Shown: positions 1 to 8,446 of the stretch, one piece after another
Position numbering within the stretch: the stretch's first letter is position 1
Layout of the letters: each line of letters opens with the position of its first letter
From: a virus
IMG/VR virus record: IMGVR_UViG_3300035181_000949
Coordinates: 22,693 to 86,692 of that record
Reading direction: 5' to 3' (one strand)
DNA length: 64,000 nt
Notes under the pieces: model-generated
Told to the model about the DNA's origin: nothing
Seen by the model: the letters and a program-made list of their open reading frames with translations, nothing else
The model's database searches: none
Position numbers and translations under genes: made by a program

Positions 1-142
1 CGGTCAGAACATTCACGAGCGGGATTAATGACACAAACACTAAGAAAGTGAAATCACTGACCGTCAGATTATCCCCAGCATACCAGTTTATAGCAATTAA
101 AATTGCAAGACAAACTGCGCTCAATATTAAAATCCCAATCAT
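1..142 (-). CDS. small membrane protein, 3' end cut by window edge
   Basis: An open frame begins at an ATG (140-142) that overlaps the stop of the upstream CCA-enzyme gene as ATGA and runs off the left edge without a stop. The visible 47 residues begin MIGILILSAVCLAILIAI, a hydrophobic helix, followed by a short polar stretch and a second hydrophobic segment (FLVFVSLIPLV). This predicts a small two-helix inner-membrane protein. Function is unknown; tight coupling to the gene before it is the only context. Confidence 0.6.
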   Translation of the reverse strand, partial: MIGILILSAVCLAILIAINWYAGDNLTVSDFTFLVFVSLIPLVNVLT

Positions 143-1239
143 AGTACTCCATCAATTCTTTTAACACGTTCTTTGTTCATTGCATATCCTAGAGCGATAC
201 CTTCCAGTCCAGCAAACGTTGGTTCGTCAGACTTAACAGAATGTGCTGCTTCAAAAATAGTAGTCAAACTGTCAGCACTCAGTTTTGTATCCAAAGATTT
301 TGGACCTAGGCGAAGTAGATCGTACAGATTTTCTAGTGTCTTCGAAGGCTTTGTGCTTGCGCCCATGTTCTTCAAAAAGTTTAGCAAATCCAATCCCGTC
401 ATTTCATCTGGCAGACTTCTGACTGCTTGCACAGCCTTATGCAACTTCATCATCTCAGTAGTCGTTCCCTTGATGTCGTGCGCAAACTTTCCAGCTACTG
501 CAACGAATGCAGTCAGCCTAAAGTCTGGATGAGTACGAGAAGCCATAATAGCAAACTCTTCAATGCAAGTCAGATCTTCTATGGTAGTTCTGTCACCAAA
601 CAGATCCTTGAAAAACTTCACATTGTCTAGAGCATAGAAGCTCCACAGCGCAGCAAAGAAGCGGTCAGGCTTTCTGCAAGTGCGAAACATCTTGTCCATT
701 TCAGCCCAAAAACGTTCTTCGGACAGAGTATCCATTTCACCAGACTGAACAACCTTCTGAGCCATTGCCAGCGTCTCATCTGCCACTCCGAAGTCGTCAA
801 AGCGAGCATAGAATCTGGCAAGGCGAACCACGCGCAGGGGGTCTTCAGCAAAAGCATCGGACGTATGACGCAGGATTTTGTGCTTCAAATCTCGTTGACC
901 ATGGAATGGGTCAACGATTTCTCCAGTTTCCAGATCCTTTGCCATCGCATTGATCGTCAGATCACGCCGAGCTAGGTCTTCCTCCAGGGTAACTTCCTTG
1001 TCGAATTCTACAGTGAAAGCCGTATGGCCTGCTCCACTCTTCTTTTCCTTACGGGCGAGGGCGTATTCGTCCCCGGTAGTAGGGTGTAGAAAGACAGGAA
1101 AGAATGCTCCAGCAGGTTTAAATCCAGCATCCAGCATTTCTCGCTCGGTGGAACCCACAACAACATAATCCATGTCGCTGACAGGTAGGTCCAGTAATTT
1201 ATCGCGGACTGCTCCACCGCAGCTATATATTTTCATCAT
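139..1239 (-). CDS. cca: CCA tRNA nucleotidyltransferase (poly(A) polymerase family)
   Basis: The 366-residue protein has the class II nucleotidyltransferase core: GGAVRD near residue 8, the catalytic MDYVV motif around 23, the RRDLTINAMA motif around 91, then DPFHGQRDL and EDPLRVVRLARF of the neck region. The family adds or repairs the 3' CCA end of tRNAs using CTP and ATP. The helical C-terminal part is less conserved. It follows a 20-codon ORF and an early-type promoter. With the Thg1-like and HD/Pnk genes elsewhere in the window it forms part of an apparent tRNA-maintenance set. Start chosen at the first of two Met codons. Confidence 0.9.
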   Translation of the reverse strand: MMKIYSCGGAVRDKLLDLPVSDMDYVVVGSTEREMLDAGFKPAGAFFPVFLHPTTGDEYALARKEKKSGAGHTAFTVEFDKEVTLEEDLARRDLTINAMAKDLETGEIVDPFHGQRDLKHKILRHTSDAFAEDPLRVVRLARFYARFDDFGVADETLAMAQKVVQSGEMDTLSEERFWAEMDKMFRTCRKPDRFFAALWSFYALDNVKFFKDLFGDRTTIEDLTCIEEFAIMASRTHPDFRLTAFVAVAGKFAHDIKGTTTEMMKLHKAVQAVRSLPDEMTGLDLLNFLKNMGASTKPSKTLENLYDLLRLGPKSLDTKLSADSLTTIFEAAHSVKSDEPTFAGLEGIALGYAMNKERVKRIDGVL

Positions 1240-1302
1240 TTATTCTTCCCAGATGCTCATCACATCTTCATCAATTTCTTTGACCATCCTCATTGAAGTC
1301 AT
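1240..1302 (-). CDS. 20-residue ORF upstream of cca
   Basis: MTSMRMVKEIDEDVMSIWEE is encoded just downstream of an early-type promoter, with AAGGG 7-8 bases before the ATG. Its TAA stop is followed immediately by the ATGATG start of cca. Placement suggests a real micro-gene or translational leader for cca. Function is unknown and coding status is not proven. Confidence 0.4.
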   Translation of the reverse strand: MTSMRMVKEIDEDVMSIWEE

Positions 1303-1328
1303 ATGAAACCCTTTTCGTTAGATAGGTT

Positions 1329-1358
1329 ATTATGCACTGCAGCCTGACAAAAGTACAC
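1329..1358 (-). promoter_or_regulatory. early-type promoter before cca
   Basis: Read on the minus strand: GTGTAC (-35, 1353-1358), an 18-base spacer containing TTGTCAGG and CAGTG, then CATAATA (-10, 1329-1334). It belongs to a promoter family seen at eight places in the window, and its spacer is nearly the same as that at 15107-15136. Confidence 0.6.
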
Positions 1359-1669
1359 TAATTTTGCAAGTATTTTGCAACTTTTTTCACTTTCTTTTCA
1401 CCAGCTTTAGAAATGTTTTCTAAATTCAGTCCATGATTGAAACCAAGTTCTGATTCTGTTAGTAACCGAACCATACCAATTACATCCCCAATCTCAATAA
1501 TCAAGTGGTCAATGTTCTGAACTTTCTTTTTATCTGTTGGGTTAAAGCTGTGAAGGCCAAATCTCTTAATCTTGGAAACTGCCTGCACTACCTCCGAACA
1601 CTCCTCTTGAAGAATTTCCAGATATTCAATAGTTCGAGCTGATAGCTGCTTATCTAAAATTCCACTCAT
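1358..1669 (-). CDS. MazG-like nucleotide pyrophosphohydrolase
   Basis: An all-alpha protein of 103 residues with the MazG/dUTPase-superfamily metal-binding pattern: EECSE near residue 25 and EIGDV near 62, an ExxE...ExxD arrangement. Family members hydrolyse (d)NTPs or alarmone-like nucleotides to monophosphates. Phage versions are often linked to nucleotide-pool or ppGpp control, but the substrate here is unknown. I chose the ATG at 1669 (MSGILDKQ), which has AAGGA nine bases upstream, rather than an upstream TTG. An early-type promoter lies directly before it. Confidence 0.7.
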   Translation of the reverse strand: MSGILDKQLSARTIEYLEILQEECSEVVQAVSKIKRFGLHSFNPTDKKKVQNIDHLIIEIGDVIGMVRLLTESELGFNHGLNLENISKAGEKKVKKVAKYLQN

Positions 1670-1694
1670 AAAGAACAATCCTTCAATAAAATTT

Positions 1695-1724
1695 ATTATA
1701 CACTGTATCTGCCCAAAGTAAACT
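1695..1724 (-). promoter_or_regulatory. early-type promoter before MazG-like gene
   Basis: Minus-strand GTTTAC (1719-1724), 18-base spacer ending ACAGTG, TATAATA (-10 at 1695-1700). It matches the window's early promoter family. Confidence 0.6.
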
Positions 1725-1785
1725 GTTTGAATGATTTCTGATTAGATTGAATGACTTCAGCATAGATAATTGAAGGAGAAGCATT

Positions 1786-2045
1786 ATGAGATTTTATGTT
1801 TATACTGGCAACCCCCTTTAACTACCAAACAATTCTATAAAATTATATAGAAGATGGCATCTACTAAAATTCAAATCTGAATTTCCAGCATCTATGTCAA
1901 AATTCAGATTTAATTTTGGAAAAGATTTTGTGGGCCTATTTTAGAGAGCGAGACTGGTTATGAATATTATTCCCACAAAAAATGGAATACAAAATTAAAC
2001 CCTGCTGCTTCATATGATGCCGGCAGATATAAGGTGGAGCTGTAG
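1786..2045 (+). pseudogene. frameshifted small gene on the opposite strand
   Basis: This is the only plus-strand coding trace I could support. A good Shine-Dalgarno (AAGGAG) precedes ATG at 1786, giving MRFYVYTGNPL then a stop. Protein-like sequence continues in neighbouring frames: YRRWHLLKFKSEFPAS, then SETGYEYYSHKKWNTK up to a stop near 2045. The frame changes lie at short C, T and A runs. Read together it would be a protein of about 86 residues, family unknown. The rest of the 1679-2009 gap holds only the promoter at 1695. Confidence 0.35.
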
Positions 2046-2585
2046 CACCACCACCATAGCATAACTCACCGCATGCGCCTTCTTAAATGAGTAGCCGTTC
2101 TCATCCTTTGCATAAAGGATTCGACGAGTAGCATCTCGCTGTGAATGATAAAGCTTTACCAACTGCTTCTTGCCTGGTCTAATAAGAGCTAACACGTCAG
2201 CCAATTCCTCAATGCACTTTGGCTTTACTGCTGTTAGAATATCACCGTGCTTTGCAAGTTGAAACAACTTTACTTGCTCTGAGGGTATCAGCAACAACCC
2301 CCAATCTGGTTCTTCTTCAAGTAGAGCATCAATCTCTTCTCGCGTTTCAAAGTAATCGTAGACGGACAAATGCAGAAAGTCGATTTTTCCGTACCCTAAT
2401 TCTTCTGCATCACCGTAAGGTATAGCAGCAAGTTTAGTGATTTGATCTACTGGAATATTCTGAGGATAGTATCCGCACGGATGAGGACCCAACTCTCCAT
2501 TCTTTACCATACTTGCTCTAGTCCAAGGGAACAAAGTTTTAGGTTTGAACTGCGTCGGTAAGTCTATGTCAATATCTGCAAGCAT
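2010..2585 (-). CDS. DnaE-type DNA polymerase III alpha, C-terminal catalytic fragment
   Basis: These 191 residues start exactly at the DnaE catalytic motif: residues 3-8 ADIDID match E. coli PDFDVD, aligning D6 and D8 with D401 and D403. GKIDFLHL (D69) matches the third catalytic aspartate motif KFDFLGL. Next come a QL...KP..IEELADVLALIRPG block, as in DnaE VFQLES...ALVALFRPG, and GYSFKKAHAVSYAM, as in GYGFNKSHSAAYAL. About 80 residues between the first motifs, and much of the fingers, are missing compared with bacterial DnaE. The other half of the palm is the separate gene at 9155-9673. Whether the two associate into an active polymerase is inference. Confidence 0.75.
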   Translation of the reverse strand: MLADIDIDLPTQFKPKTLFPWTRASMVKNGELGPHPCGYYPQNIPVDQITKLAAIPYGDAEELGYGKIDFLHLSVYDYFETREEIDALLEEEPDWGLLLIPSEQVKLFQLAKHGDILTAVKPKCIEELADVLALIRPGKKQLVKLYHSQRDATRRILYAKDENGYSFKKAHAVSYAMVVVLQLHLISAGII

Positions 2586-3362
2586 TTATAAACAAATTTC
2601 AGTTGCGATTTCTTTTATAGATGCAACAACAGATTTATTCATTGTAAATTTCTTAGACCAATATTCAGCATTGATAATTCTGTTCAGGGCAGCTCTTTCA
2701 CCGCTGTCAAGTTGCTCAAGGATTGGCTTAAAGGATGTTGCGTTAAAGAGTAACCATGGAGTTATTCGCTTTTGCCGCACAAGAGCAAAAATTCTCTGGA
2801 CACCAAGGTGTGCAAAAATCCTACGAATATCTGGAGCACCTTCACTTGTGAGAATATCTTCCTTCTCGCAGATGTCAAACAGGTAGTTGATCGATGCTTG
2901 AACATCCTCAATAGGATCGGAATTCTTGTCAGCCCATTCTAGGTACAAAGCGTAGGCACTTTGGCGACACCATAGAGTTGGGTCAATACTGCCAGCAACC
3001 ATCAGCTCCATATACTTTTCTGGATCACCGATGTTTGCGTCGATAACCATCTGAGCAAACTTTACAAAAGTCTTAAAGAACTTTGATTCGATGAAGGTTG
3101 ATGAAGTTTGCTGAGTGTAGCGTCGCATCTTCATCCACGCATTGTAGTAACCAAATGCAGCTTGTCCAGTAGGGCTCATTAGCTCTTGAGTGCGGCGTTT
3201 AGGTTCGCAAAAATGCTTCATGAATACTGATTCATTCGACATCTTGCGCTTGCAATAATGGCAATACCAATTCGCATTCTTACCTAAGGATACTTCTGCA
3301 TCCTCAAGTGGAATACGTCGAGCAGCAATCTGCTCCTTATCAAGTAGAACTACTTCTGTCAT
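2586..3362 (-). CDS. unknown protein with a zinc-finger-like motif
   Basis: The protein begins MTEVVLLDKEQ if started at 3362; a longer frame to 3437 overlaps the upstream gene much more. Near residue 33 it has WYCHYCKRKM followed by KHFC, a CxxC...HxxxC pattern able to bind zinc. The next conserved-looking stretch (SPTGQAAFGYYNAWM) is typical of uncharacterised T4-like phage proteins. It lies between the clamp-loader cluster and the DnaE fragment, so a replication or transcription role is possible but not shown. Confidence 0.6.
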   Translation of the reverse strand: MTEVVLLDKEQIAARRIPLEDAEVSLGKNANWYCHYCKRKMSNESVFMKHFCEPKRRTQELMSPTGQAAFGYYNAWMKMRRYTQQTSSTFIESKFFKTFVKFAQMVIDANIGDPEKYMELMVAGSIDPTLWCRQSAYALYLEWADKNSDPIEDVQASINYLFDICEKEDILTSEGAPDIRRIFAHLGVQRIFALVRQKRITPWLLFNATSFKPILEQLDSGERAALNRIINAEYWSKKFTMNKSVVASIKEIATEICL

Positions 3363-3978
3363 TTTTGTAGATGTTCGCCGGTATGACTTCAATCTCTTCA
3401 CCTTTCCAGACCAGGCCTGGTTTAGTTGGTTCGCCAAGGCTTCGATAGAAGTCTATAAATTCTGCAATGTATGCCTCGTCGATATATGGTCTATTTACTG
3501 TTGCCCAGACCCCCACAACAAGCTTACCATAGTCCTTAGCTAGAATTCTAGGAGTTTCTTTATAAGTATTCAATCCTAGCGCAGTGACTTTTTCCTTGAA
3601 CATTTTGTATCGGTTATCGTCATTTTCAGAACGTTCTGTTCTCCATTGTTCGATACTGCACCTGGCAGTGTGATGTTCTTCATATGGATAATTCTCTCTT
3701 GCAATTTCCCATGCAGCATCTTCAACCTGCTCGTGTGCTTTATATTCAGCAGTAACCATAGCACAAGCGAAATAGCGCTTCAGTTTAGTATGGAAGAAGC
3801 GGAAATCAACCCATACCCATGGAAATGCTGGGTCCCATACATGATCACAATATGCTTGACCATTTGCAATAACGCATTCTGGATATTCCTTCATCAACCC
3901 AGTAACTCTACGCCAAGTAGCCTTTCGTTCCTTGCGAGTACTGTCACGATGCTTTGCTGATTTATATCTGAAAGTCAT
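3340..3978 (-). CDS. hypothetical protein
   Basis: A 212-residue soluble protein rich in aromatic and charged residues (for example FPWVWVDFRFFHTKLKRYFA). No motif I can assign. Its start overlaps the end of the gp62-like gene by four bases (ATGA) and its 3' end overlaps the next gene by 23 bases, so it is translated as part of the replication operon. Confidence 0.6.
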   Translation of the reverse strand: MTFRYKSAKHRDSTRKERKATWRRVTGLMKEYPECVIANGQAYCDHVWDPAFPWVWVDFRFFHTKLKRYFACAMVTAEYKAHEQVEDAAWEIARENYPYEEHHTARCSIEQWRTERSENDDNRYKMFKEKVTALGLNTYKETPRILAKDYGKLVVGVWATVNRPYIDEAYIAEFIDFYRSLGEPTKPGLVWKGEEIEVIPANIYKNDRSSST

Positions 3979-4439
3979 TCTTTGAATTCCTTTTTAAGAG
4001 CTGCTAGCTCCTCCTTCTGCCATCCAAGTTCTTCTGCCATCTGCATAATCTCTGCCTCACAAGGAAACGGATTCACGAGATTAACTTCTCGTGAAGACAT
4101 TTCAAAATACTCCTGAACAACCTTGCGAGAGTTGGTGTTCTTCTTATTAGATTTTACACCAATCCATTGGTAACGTTTACTTGTTTTTGAGGATGCTACC
4201 TGCATTAGCTGCATCAAGAGTTGCGGATGCTTAGCAAGAGTGAAGACATACTTATTTACAAACTCATTGAGTAGGATAATCTGCCGCTCATCTGATGTTC
4301 CAGACAACCAGCGCATGACAACTAATGGGTTGAATCCTTTCTTCTCGTCGTCACTCAACGTAGAATAGATATCACCACTCTTTGCAGAGTTAATGCGAGA
4401 CAGCAAGTCGAAGATGTCAAGTTTATGTGTTGTTGCCAT
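3975..4439 (-). CDS. 62: clamp loader small subunit (gp62-like)
   Basis: 154 residues, starting MATTHKLDIFDLLSRINS and continuing FNPLVVMRWLSGTSDERQI and LLNEFVNKYVF. This pattern recalls the small clamp-loader subunit of T4-superfamily phages, which joins the AAA+ gp44 subunits to load the sliding clamp at primer ends. The gp44-like gene is two genes upstream in the same overlapping operon. The family is divergent and I cannot align it to T4 gp62 by eye along its length, so the call rests on motif resemblance plus context. Confidence 0.55.
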   Translation of the reverse strand: MATTHKLDIFDLLSRINSAKSGDIYSTLSDDEKKGFNPLVVMRWLSGTSDERQIILLNEFVNKYVFTLAKHPQLLMQLMQVASSKTSKRYQWIGVKSNKKNTNSRKVVQEYFEMSSREVNLVNPFPCEAEIMQMAEELGWQKEELAALKKEFKE

Positions 4440-4632
4440 CTTTCTTTACCCACATCAATCGTGTTTGAGAATCAACAAGCTCATATCCATTCTCAATAAG
4501 CCATTTTTCAGATTTTCCTTCAACCATTGCATGCGTAAAAATTTCATCATCCATAGGCTGCACCTCGCACAGTTCTTCAGCCATGATATTAGGTACCATT
4601 TTTCTAAGCGTATCAATTAATTCTTGGTTCAT
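4423..4632 (-). CDS. hypothetical protein between clamp-loader genes
   Basis: A 69-residue acidic protein (MNQELIDTLRKMVPNIM...) overlapping the gp44-like gene by four bases upstream and the gp62-like gene by 17 bases downstream. No recognisable motif. The double overlap supports it as a real coupled gene. Confidence 0.55.
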   Translation of the reverse strand: MNQELIDTLRKMVPNIMAEELCEVQPMDDEIFTHAMVEGKSEKWLIENGYELVDSQTRLMWVKKDGNNT

Positions 4633-5537
4633 ACTTTACTTAGTTCCACGAAAAGGGCAGCAATGTTGAGCTCAGTGTCTGAGCTTTGAATGTGACCGCG
4701 CATGTAACTAGCAATCGTCACGATGGCAGCTTCTTTGTCACTAACCTTCATCTTGTTAATATTCTGATACAGAAATGTAAAGACATCCTCATGTTCTTCA
4801 CGAGTAGCAGTTTCGCAAACTAGCTTACGCGCTTTCTTGAAGTCACCAGAACTAATCGCATCAAGCAAACCAAATTTCCAATCACTGTCTATTGCAGCAT
4901 TAGATGGAGGTAGAAGCTTTCCGCTTTGAGTGTTCTGCTGAAGAAGCTGAATTGTTTTTCTTATATCTGGGTAACCAACGTCGATGTATGTCAGCAAATC
5001 TTCTGGTTCATACTCTACTTTTTCAGCATCAAGGATTTCAATCATGCGCCCAGCGATGAGGTCCTTGTCAGGAGCTTTGAAGCTGAATTGCTGAAAGCGA
5101 GATTTGAGCGGAGGAATGATCTTGTTCTCGTAATTGCAAGTAGCAATAAAGCGAGTGGAGGCAGATGTATCCTCAATCAAGCTGCGAAGTAGAGCCTGAC
5201 CATCAAGGGATAGATAATCGAATTCTTCAAGCTGAACAACCTTGAACTTACCAATTGGCATAGTCCATGCAAAGCTGGTAACCTTGCTGCGCATTGCTTC
5301 AATCTTTTCATCAGAGCAGTTAACACGTAAGATGTCAGACGAATCAACTCCCAAATCATTCAAGAGGGCTCTTGAGATTGTTGTCTTACCAGTTCCTTGG
5401 ATACCAGTAAGAAGTAAGTTTTGAAGGTCACCCTCCCTTACAAAATTCTCAAAGGTGGTACGCTGCCGGTCATCTTGGAAAATGACATCAGCGATGGTTT
5501 TAGGACGGTATTTTGCAACCCAAATAGAAGGCTTCAT
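4629..5537 (-). CDS. 44: clamp loader large subunit, AAA+ ATPase (gp44-like)
   Basis: 302 residues with a full AAA+ core: Walker A GIQGTGKT at about residues 45-52, a Walker B-like VVQLEEFDYL around 100-109, and the arginine-finger SRF motif (LKSRFQQF) around 145-150. The opening WVAKYRPKTIADVI is the classic clamp-loader N-terminus. In T4 this subunit forms a gp44(4)-gp62(1) complex that opens and loads the gp45 clamp. The clamp gene itself is not in the window. The start overlaps a short upstream ORF as ATGA. Confidence 0.9.
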   Translation of the reverse strand: MKPSIWVAKYRPKTIADVIFQDDRQRTTFENFVREGDLQNLLLTGIQGTGKTTISRALLNDLGVDSSDILRVNCSDEKIEAMRSKVTSFAWTMPIGKFKVVQLEEFDYLSLDGQALLRSLIEDTSASTRFIATCNYENKIIPPLKSRFQQFSFKAPDKDLIAGRMIEILDAEKVEYEPEDLLTYIDVGYPDIRKTIQLLQQNTQSGKLLPPSNAAIDSDWKFGLLDAISSGDFKKARKLVCETATREEHEDVFTFLYQNINKMKVSDKEAAIVTIASYMRGHIQSSDTELNIAALFVELSKV

Positions 5538-5638
5538 TTAATCTCCAATATACAAATGTAGTTTTGCGAAATGCACAGAGCAATTCGTTCTTCATCTATC
5601 CTGTTATCTGCTAGCATTGTGATCACTGCTGGCACCAT
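5534..5638 (-). CDS. short ORF or 5'-truncated remnant before gp44
   Basis: A frame ending in TGA inside the gp44 start (ATGA) encodes, from an internal ATG at 5638, MVPAVITMLADNRIDEERIA and a further 14 residues. The frame stays open back to about 5706 with protein-like sequence (VIDPKSLKRVHLVAELREI) but has no good start there. It is either a 34-residue gene or the C-terminus of a gene whose front was lost. Confidence 0.3.
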   Translation of the reverse strand: MVPAVITMLADNRIDEERIALCISQNYICILEIK

Positions 5639-5723
5639 TGTAATCTCACGAAGCTCAGCAACAAGATGAACTCGCTTCAACGATTTAGGGTCAATGACTG
5701 AATTGATTCATGTCATACTAAAA

Positions 5724-5758
5724 TGCGGTGTGGATTATTCATTATAATCCACACCGCA
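5724..5758 (-). terminator. hairpin terminator after membrane-protein gene
   Basis: A perfect 15-bp inverted repeat (TGCGGTGTGGATTAT, 5-base loop) lies just after the stop of the gene at 5782. On the minus strand the stem is followed by ATTTTAG, as in an intrinsic terminator. It separates that gene from the clamp-loader operon. Confidence 0.65.
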
Positions 5759-5781
5759 CTTGGAAGAAACTTCAATCAGAT

Positions 5782-7095
5782 TTAGACTCTATCAGATGGT
5801 CCGCCAATTGAGACAGCTTCATCACCGTAAATTCGTCGCAAAGCTTCTGTGTTTGGTTGATGTGCAAGAGCACCTTCACCGACAAGGACGTCACCTTTTA
5901 CGGTGACGTCCTCAAGTTGAGAGCGATGTATTGGCACTACAACATCCTCAAGCTGAGAGCGCGCAATGATGGGCTGTGTAGCATTATTCTTCATTAACTG
6001 ATTTAGCTTTATGATCTCTCGTTCTCCGGCGATATGAGCTTGTTCAAATACCGCTGGGGTTTCAGCTGGAGCGTGTTCTTCTTCAATAGGAGAAAATTCT
6101 ACGACGGGAGCATGCTCAGCCCCGCTAACAACAGGCAGTTCAGTTTCTGGTTCCTCAGGAGTTGGAGGGATAACTTGTTCGATAATTTCTGCTTGGTCTC
6201 GATACGTAGCCCGCATCGAGAAAGTATTCGGATTGATAACAGCAGCTCCAGTCACATTGTAGCGAGTTATATACGTGTCAAAAGAATTTGCGACTGCTGG
6301 CGGCGATGTTGTCGGCGTGAAGGCTTCACTTGCTGGCACCACGGTAATGTCATCGTCCTTCTTCAAGCTTGGATCTGGTGGTATTTCTAGCTTGCGTATC
6401 TGTATGTTAATTCTTTCTTGGCCCTTCTGCTCAAACAAAAAGTTACCAGAAAGAAGAAGAGTGATAGCAAGCGGGTCAAATACAAAGATGATGATCAGAA
6501 TAACCCACTTAACCGCCTGAGCAGGCGTAGTGTGAAATGCTTCAGCGATGTAGATGATTGGACCAACCTCTACGTTCTGCTTAAGGGTTTCTACCTTAAG
6601 CTTTGGAAGCTCAGTATCAATTGCAACCAGTCGGGTGTTGATTTGCTCTACCTCTGGCGCAAACTGCTTCATAAGCGATCTACGACCAGCCACCATGTTG
6701 CCAGGCAGCTTTGCTATCTGAGTGTCAATCTCTTCCTTACGCTTTTGAAGACGTGTCTGCTCATCGGCTAAGGCAGTGATAACGACTGATGATTCATTAG
6801 TACTGGAGATTGCCTTTTGGAACTGTGCTGATAGATAACCAAATGCCCCAGCTGAAGTAATGCTCATTAGGACAATAGCTGCAATCGTCATGTATGTCTT
6901 CATTAGAAGATTTACTTTCTTCCAATACTTATAGAGGAAGGAAACTGCAATCAGTTTTGCAAAATCTAAACACACTGCTAATATAACTATTATGTAGCTA
7001 CCCGAAAAAATCGACGATAACCCTATAACACTTATGATAGTGCCTATTATTTCCAGCGATAGCGCTGAAAGCATTGTCAGTATTGAAAAAATCAT
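5782..7095 (-). CDS. integral membrane protein with periplasmic coiled coil
   Basis: 437 residues. Hydrophobic segments lie at about 5-30, 33-56, 65-90 and 194-220. Between the third and fourth is a charged, heptad-like stretch (residues 110-175) likely to be a coiled coil. The C-terminal half is rich in Pro, Glu and Ala with two SQLEDV repeats (RSQLEDVVV, RSQLEDVTV), suggesting a flexible cytoplasmic tail. I do not recognise the family. Its ATG overlaps the end of a dead homing endonuclease, which may have inserted just upstream. Confidence 0.65.
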   Translation of the reverse strand: MIFSILTMLSALSLEIIGTIISVIGLSSIFSGSYIIVILAVCLDFAKLIAVSFLYKYWKKVNLLMKTYMTIAAIVLMSITSAGAFGYLSAQFQKAISSTNESSVVITALADEQTRLQKRKEEIDTQIAKLPGNMVAGRRSLMKQFAPEVEQINTRLVAIDTELPKLKVETLKQNVEVGPIIYIAEAFHTTPAQAVKWVILIIIFVFDPLAITLLLSGNFLFEQKGQERINIQIRKLEIPPDPSLKKDDDITVVPASEAFTPTTSPPAVANSFDTYITRYNVTGAAVINPNTFSMRATYRDQAEIIEQVIPPTPEEPETELPVVSGAEHAPVVEFSPIEEEHAPAETPAVFEQAHIAGEREIIKLNQLMKNNATQPIIARSQLEDVVVPIHRSQLEDVTVKGDVLVGEGALAHQPNTEALRRIYGDEAVSIGGPSDRV

Positions 7096-7746
7096 TTTTG
7101 TGCCCTATTAATCCTAAAAGTATTTAATCTTTTTCCAGTTAGTAATGCTTGTTTTTCGGGTGTAATATTTCTAGTGAATTTCTTTTGGCCCTTAAGCGCA
7201 ACCGGATACCATTCGTGACTTAATTCTTTTCTGTATCCATTCTGGATTTTGAGGACCAAGTTTTATTCCTGTTTTCGCCTTTGACAAATTTTCTTTCATC
7301 TGTTTTTTAGCTTCACCTGATATATTAGTTGGGGCACCCATCTTTGATTTAGAAATTTTGTTTTTAGTTTCTTCAGATAGTGGTTTTCCTTTAGTCCACC
7401 CAGTCCCACCTTTTCGTGACGCTGATATTTTATTTTTTGTTTCTTGAGATAATGGTCCGGACCGGTTAAATAGAGTATTTCCTAATCTAATATTAAGTAA
7501 TTTATCTCGAGGACAAGAAAGTTGTAATTCACTTTCCCTAAGTTGAGCTTCTTTAGGAGAATTAAATTCTTCAATAAAATCAATTCGCCAAACATCTTTA
7601 CCATGTATTTTAATTAACTCCTTAATTTTTTAGATGATGTAAAATATGTTTTCCACAAATTTTCTGGGTGAGCGTTTTTGCGAATTGACGCCTATATAAA
7701 ATTCACCAGTATGTATTAGTGTTATTTGATATACATACGGGACCAT
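7092..7746 (-). pseudogene. dead GIY-YIG homing endonuclease with NUMOD3-type tail
   Basis: Coding sequence is spread over all three frames. It starts MVPYVYQITLIHTGEFYIGV, a GIY-YIG-type core, then shifts to AHPENLWKTYF, then to KELIKIHGKDVWRIDFIEEF. LSQETKNKISASRKG and LSEETKNKISKSKMG follow, repeated NUMOD3-like DNA-binding units, with a last shift to WYPVALKGQKKF before the stop. At least three frameshifts, some in A runs, destroy the ORF. This explains the gap between the flanking genes. Confidence 0.75.
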
Positions 7747-7756
7747 TTAATTTCCT

Positions 7757-8443
7757 TTAAAGAAATATGCGGCTAACGCCAGCACTAACATTAATTTTAC
7801 CAGTTATAGATTCTAAGATAGAAGTGTTTTTATATGCTGGTCGATTCTTTTTGATCTCTTCTTGAATTTTCTTTTGGTGAGAGACTCCTGATCCCATTAA
7901 TGCCAGATGAAATCTTGGTGCATCATGAGATGTGCTTTTATCTTCTTTAGGAGAAATAATTTCAACATCATCTTCAGTCTTTTTTCCAATATCAGACATA
8001 GCATAAAATTTATCTAATTTAGAATCGTAAATTTTACATTTGTTCTGCAGATTTAACCATATCTTTTCGGCAGGCTTTGATAATTGATCACCCGAGATAA
8101 TAGTTAACCCCGAAGCAGACACGATTGCTAGATAAGCATTCTCTATAATCTGTTTCCCCCTAAAGGGTGGCTTAATAACAACTGATAAAATCTGTTCTCC
8201 ACCTTTGAGATGCTTGGTTAAAATTTCACCAATAGGTTCGCCTTTTGAAGCAAGAATAAATCCATGAGAAGGCTTAAGCGACTTATCCCAATAAACAACA
8301 ATAGGGATTCCATCTAATGCAGCTGTGGTAAAGTGAACTAATATTTCCCCATCATCTAATTTTAGAGTGCCAATATCATCTAGATTAGTATCTAGTGCTC
8401 CCGCATTCCATTCATTGATAGGTTTTATTTCGTCCAACTTCAT
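7757..8443 (-). CDS. GNAT-like protein of the MKL-x-EI paralogue group
   Basis: 228 residues. It starts MKLDEIKPINEW, and around residues 90-100 has VIKPPFRGKQIIENAYLAI, resembling the acetyl-CoA-binding RGxG loop of GNAT proteins. The block after it (GLTIISGDQLSKPAEKIWLN) aligns with GYSLKSGDLLSEDMERVWQT in the gene at 11339. It is one of three paralogues sharing the N-terminal MKL[DQ]EI (here, 11339-11998 and 23553-24128). Acetyltransferase activity is a fold-level inference. The C-terminal 60 residues are unique. Confidence 0.55.
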   Translation of the reverse strand: MKLDEIKPINEWNAGALDTNLDDIGTLKLDDGEILVHFTTAALDGIPIVVYWDKSLKPSHGFILASKGEPIGEILTKHLKGGEQILSVVIKPPFRGKQIIENAYLAIVSASGLTIISGDQLSKPAEKIWLNLQNKCKIYDSKLDKFYAMSDIGKKTEDDVEIISPKEDKSTSHDAPRFHLALMGSGVSHQKKIQEEIKKNRPAYKNTSILESITGKINVSAGVSRIFL

Positions 8444-8446
8444 AAT